Origin: Eriocheir sinensis | Taxonomy: Eukaryota > Arthropoda > Malacostraca > Decapoda > Varunidae | Length of the DNA: 64,000 nucleotides | Direction of reading: 5' to 3' | Assembly (NCBI RefSeq): GCF_024679095.1 | Contig: NC_066516.1 | Coordinates: 19,424,544 to 19,488,543 of the forward strand | Shown: one piece after another, positions 62,306 through 64,000 of the stretch | Layout of the letters: every line of letters starts with the position of its first letter | Position numbering within the stretch: the first letter of the stretch is position 1 | Translations under genes and position numbers: made by a program | The notes under the pieces: model-generated | What the model was told of the DNA's origin: nothing | Database searches by the model: none | Seen by the model: the letters and a program-made list of their open reading frames with translations, nothing else

Positions 62306-64000
62306 TTACAGGACCGCCTTTAAAATGGGTACATACAAAATTTTCATGTTTTCGGTAAACTATATGACTGCTTATGTATTAAAATGATCATCAATTAACC
62401 AGTCAGGAAAACGTCACAACACACTATACACACACATCAAGACACTCCACTAAACTTCCAACCGTTTTTACATCCACGTCCCATCTTCGGCCCACTCCAC
62501 ATTTCCACACGATTCCACACACACCTACAACACCCTCCACAGCTCCCTGCCATCTATTACACTGTCGTCATCCTCCTCTCCGTCATTTGGTAAGATGAAG
62601 CACGCAACCACAAAGGGAGAGGTAAACCAGATTAGAGGAGGAGGAGAAGGGGGATAAGGAGAACGCGGTGGAGGAGGAGGAGGAGAGAATGGAATGAAAG
62701 GGAGCAGTTCGCAGCACGCCCAAGGGAGAGGAGGAAAACGAAGTGAAGGAGAAAACAGAGGATGGAGAATAGGAGGAAGAGGAGGAGGAGGAGGAGGAGG
62801 CGTGAATCTATAACAGCAGGTCCAATAGATCCAATCCCCTTCACTTCTGGTCACTGGCTTTCAATACCCTGCGCTGCCCATTGTCCTGTGTGTTCTATTA
62901 CGTGGATGGGGAGCGTTTTGACAAGTACATAAAGCCTAACAATAAGATCCTCCTTCAATTTTCGGTATCATCAAAACTTACTATCAATACCAAGCGAAAA
63001 TATTGTTAAGTTTCGTTACATCTAATAGTGTTCACGTATATATGCTTCACAAAATCCACAATGTTTAACAGTATGCCATGCGTGAACAACAGATTCATTC
63101 GTTTTGCAATATCGACGAGCAGTGTAAATTAATTGTACAGGACAGCCGGGATCCATCACCTTGCACTTCCATGTTCCGTGATTAAGTTAAAAGCGGCTGT
63201 GGTGAGAGTCTGCAGGTATGTCTATCATACCAAACACCTTTTCCCTATGTTACAAAACGTTCGCTTGATATATTTTTGTCCACAATGAATGACCGGAAAG
63301 TTGATGACAAAAACTGTCCCCTGCATGATGTCACGAGAAGCCGATGAGAGGAAAAAGAATGAGAATGCTGCCAAGAGGTGGCCATTATTTTGATCGAGAT
63401 GAGGGAATGGAGTAGATCTGTTTGCGTGTTCAACAAAAATAGTGATTAACATGTTTCCGATGATAATGAAATATGAAAGCAAAGACCCGTAGACTAGTTG
63501 AAGATGACGACATTGTGAGAGTTTGTAAATTTGCCCTTTCACGTTCGAGCAGACCTATAAACAAGCAAGCCTAACCTTAAACCTTAGGAGTAGGAAAACT
63601 GCACGACACTGTTAGAGGTCACCTTAACTTTTTATTTTTATTTGTCCTGACGTTGAGCATGAGACGGACGACTCGAAACTCAGATTACTAAATTACACGA
63701 AAAAAAGACAGAAATAACAGTTTTTAAATTCATCTAAAGAAAAGTACGGAAAAAGTGGTTCCTTACAATGATCGAGTTTTATTTTTTCGCTCTTCGACTT
63801 ATAATCTAGGATGATATATATCAACGCATATGTAATCAGTTTATGCATCATCTATCTTGGGAGGTTTATATCACATCCTGGACATGCTTGTACTGATGCC
63901 TTTCCCTTTTTCATCCATCATCTGGCACTACACATTTTTGTATCCTCACATTCACTGCTTCTCTCATTTTCCTTTATCATTTTCATCCTTGCCCTCCACG
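62306..64000. other. Unique sequence at the right edge
   Basis: GGA-rich at 62630-62805. The remainder is AT-rich. A 105-codon minus frame (63225-63542) has mixed composition but no motif I can name. Confidence 0.4.

Overview
This is a eukaryotic genomic window, most likely from a decapod crustacean and probably a brachyuran crab. The evidence is the extreme density of microsatellites, the broken copies of a jockey/BS-like non-LTR retrotransposon, and the tRNA-derived SINEs of a type I know from crab and shrimp genomes. The species call is inference; no ribosomal or mitochondrial marker is present.

One protein-coding gene can be supported. Four minus-strand exons (42548-42659, 19009-19150, 6837-7026, 2369-2478) join in phase into 184 consecutive codons. 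They encode the second half of the ligand-binding ectodomain (ANF_receptor fold) of a natriuretic-peptide-receptor-type membrane guanylate cyclase. Introns of about 23.4, 12.0 and 4.4 kb separate them. The exons for the signal peptide and first half of the ectodomain should lie above 42.7 kb or outside the window. The transmembrane, kinase-homology and cyclase exons should lie to the left of base 1. Almost everything else is intron or 5' flank of this gene.

Layout. 0-7 kb: two 3' exons of the set, one LINE copy (2.7-3.8 kb) and large pyrimidine tracts. 7-12 kb: a retroelement nest with an unrecognised ORF, two converging SINEs around a GT array, two repeats with ATT/AC tails, and a second LINE copy that runs into a SINE fragment. 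12-19 kb: unique AT-rich sequence, an AAT array and two tandem arrays of about 160 and 167 bp. 19.0-19.15 kb: an exon whose 5' splice site is the first GT of a GT/GA microsatellite. 19-42 kb: the largest intron, full of CT and GT arrays, a 147-bp tandem repeat (26.5-27.2 kb), a SINE and several C-rich or G-rich minisatellites. 42.5-64 kb: the most upstream exon seen, then sequence with no recognised exon, holding AAT arrays, two degenerate LINE 3' ends on the minus strand, a 40-bp minisatellite and a long TA array.

Seven copies of a short repeat ending in TTGCCCTTGAGCTGT...TTGTAAAA are scattered through the window and look like 5'-truncated retroelement 3' ends. I found no demonstrable new biological system. 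The observations most worth following up are the microsatellite splice donor, the exact 147-bp tandem spacing, the strong strand bias of CT arrays relative to the gene, the SINE inverted pair, and two unrecognised ORFs in the retroelement nest.
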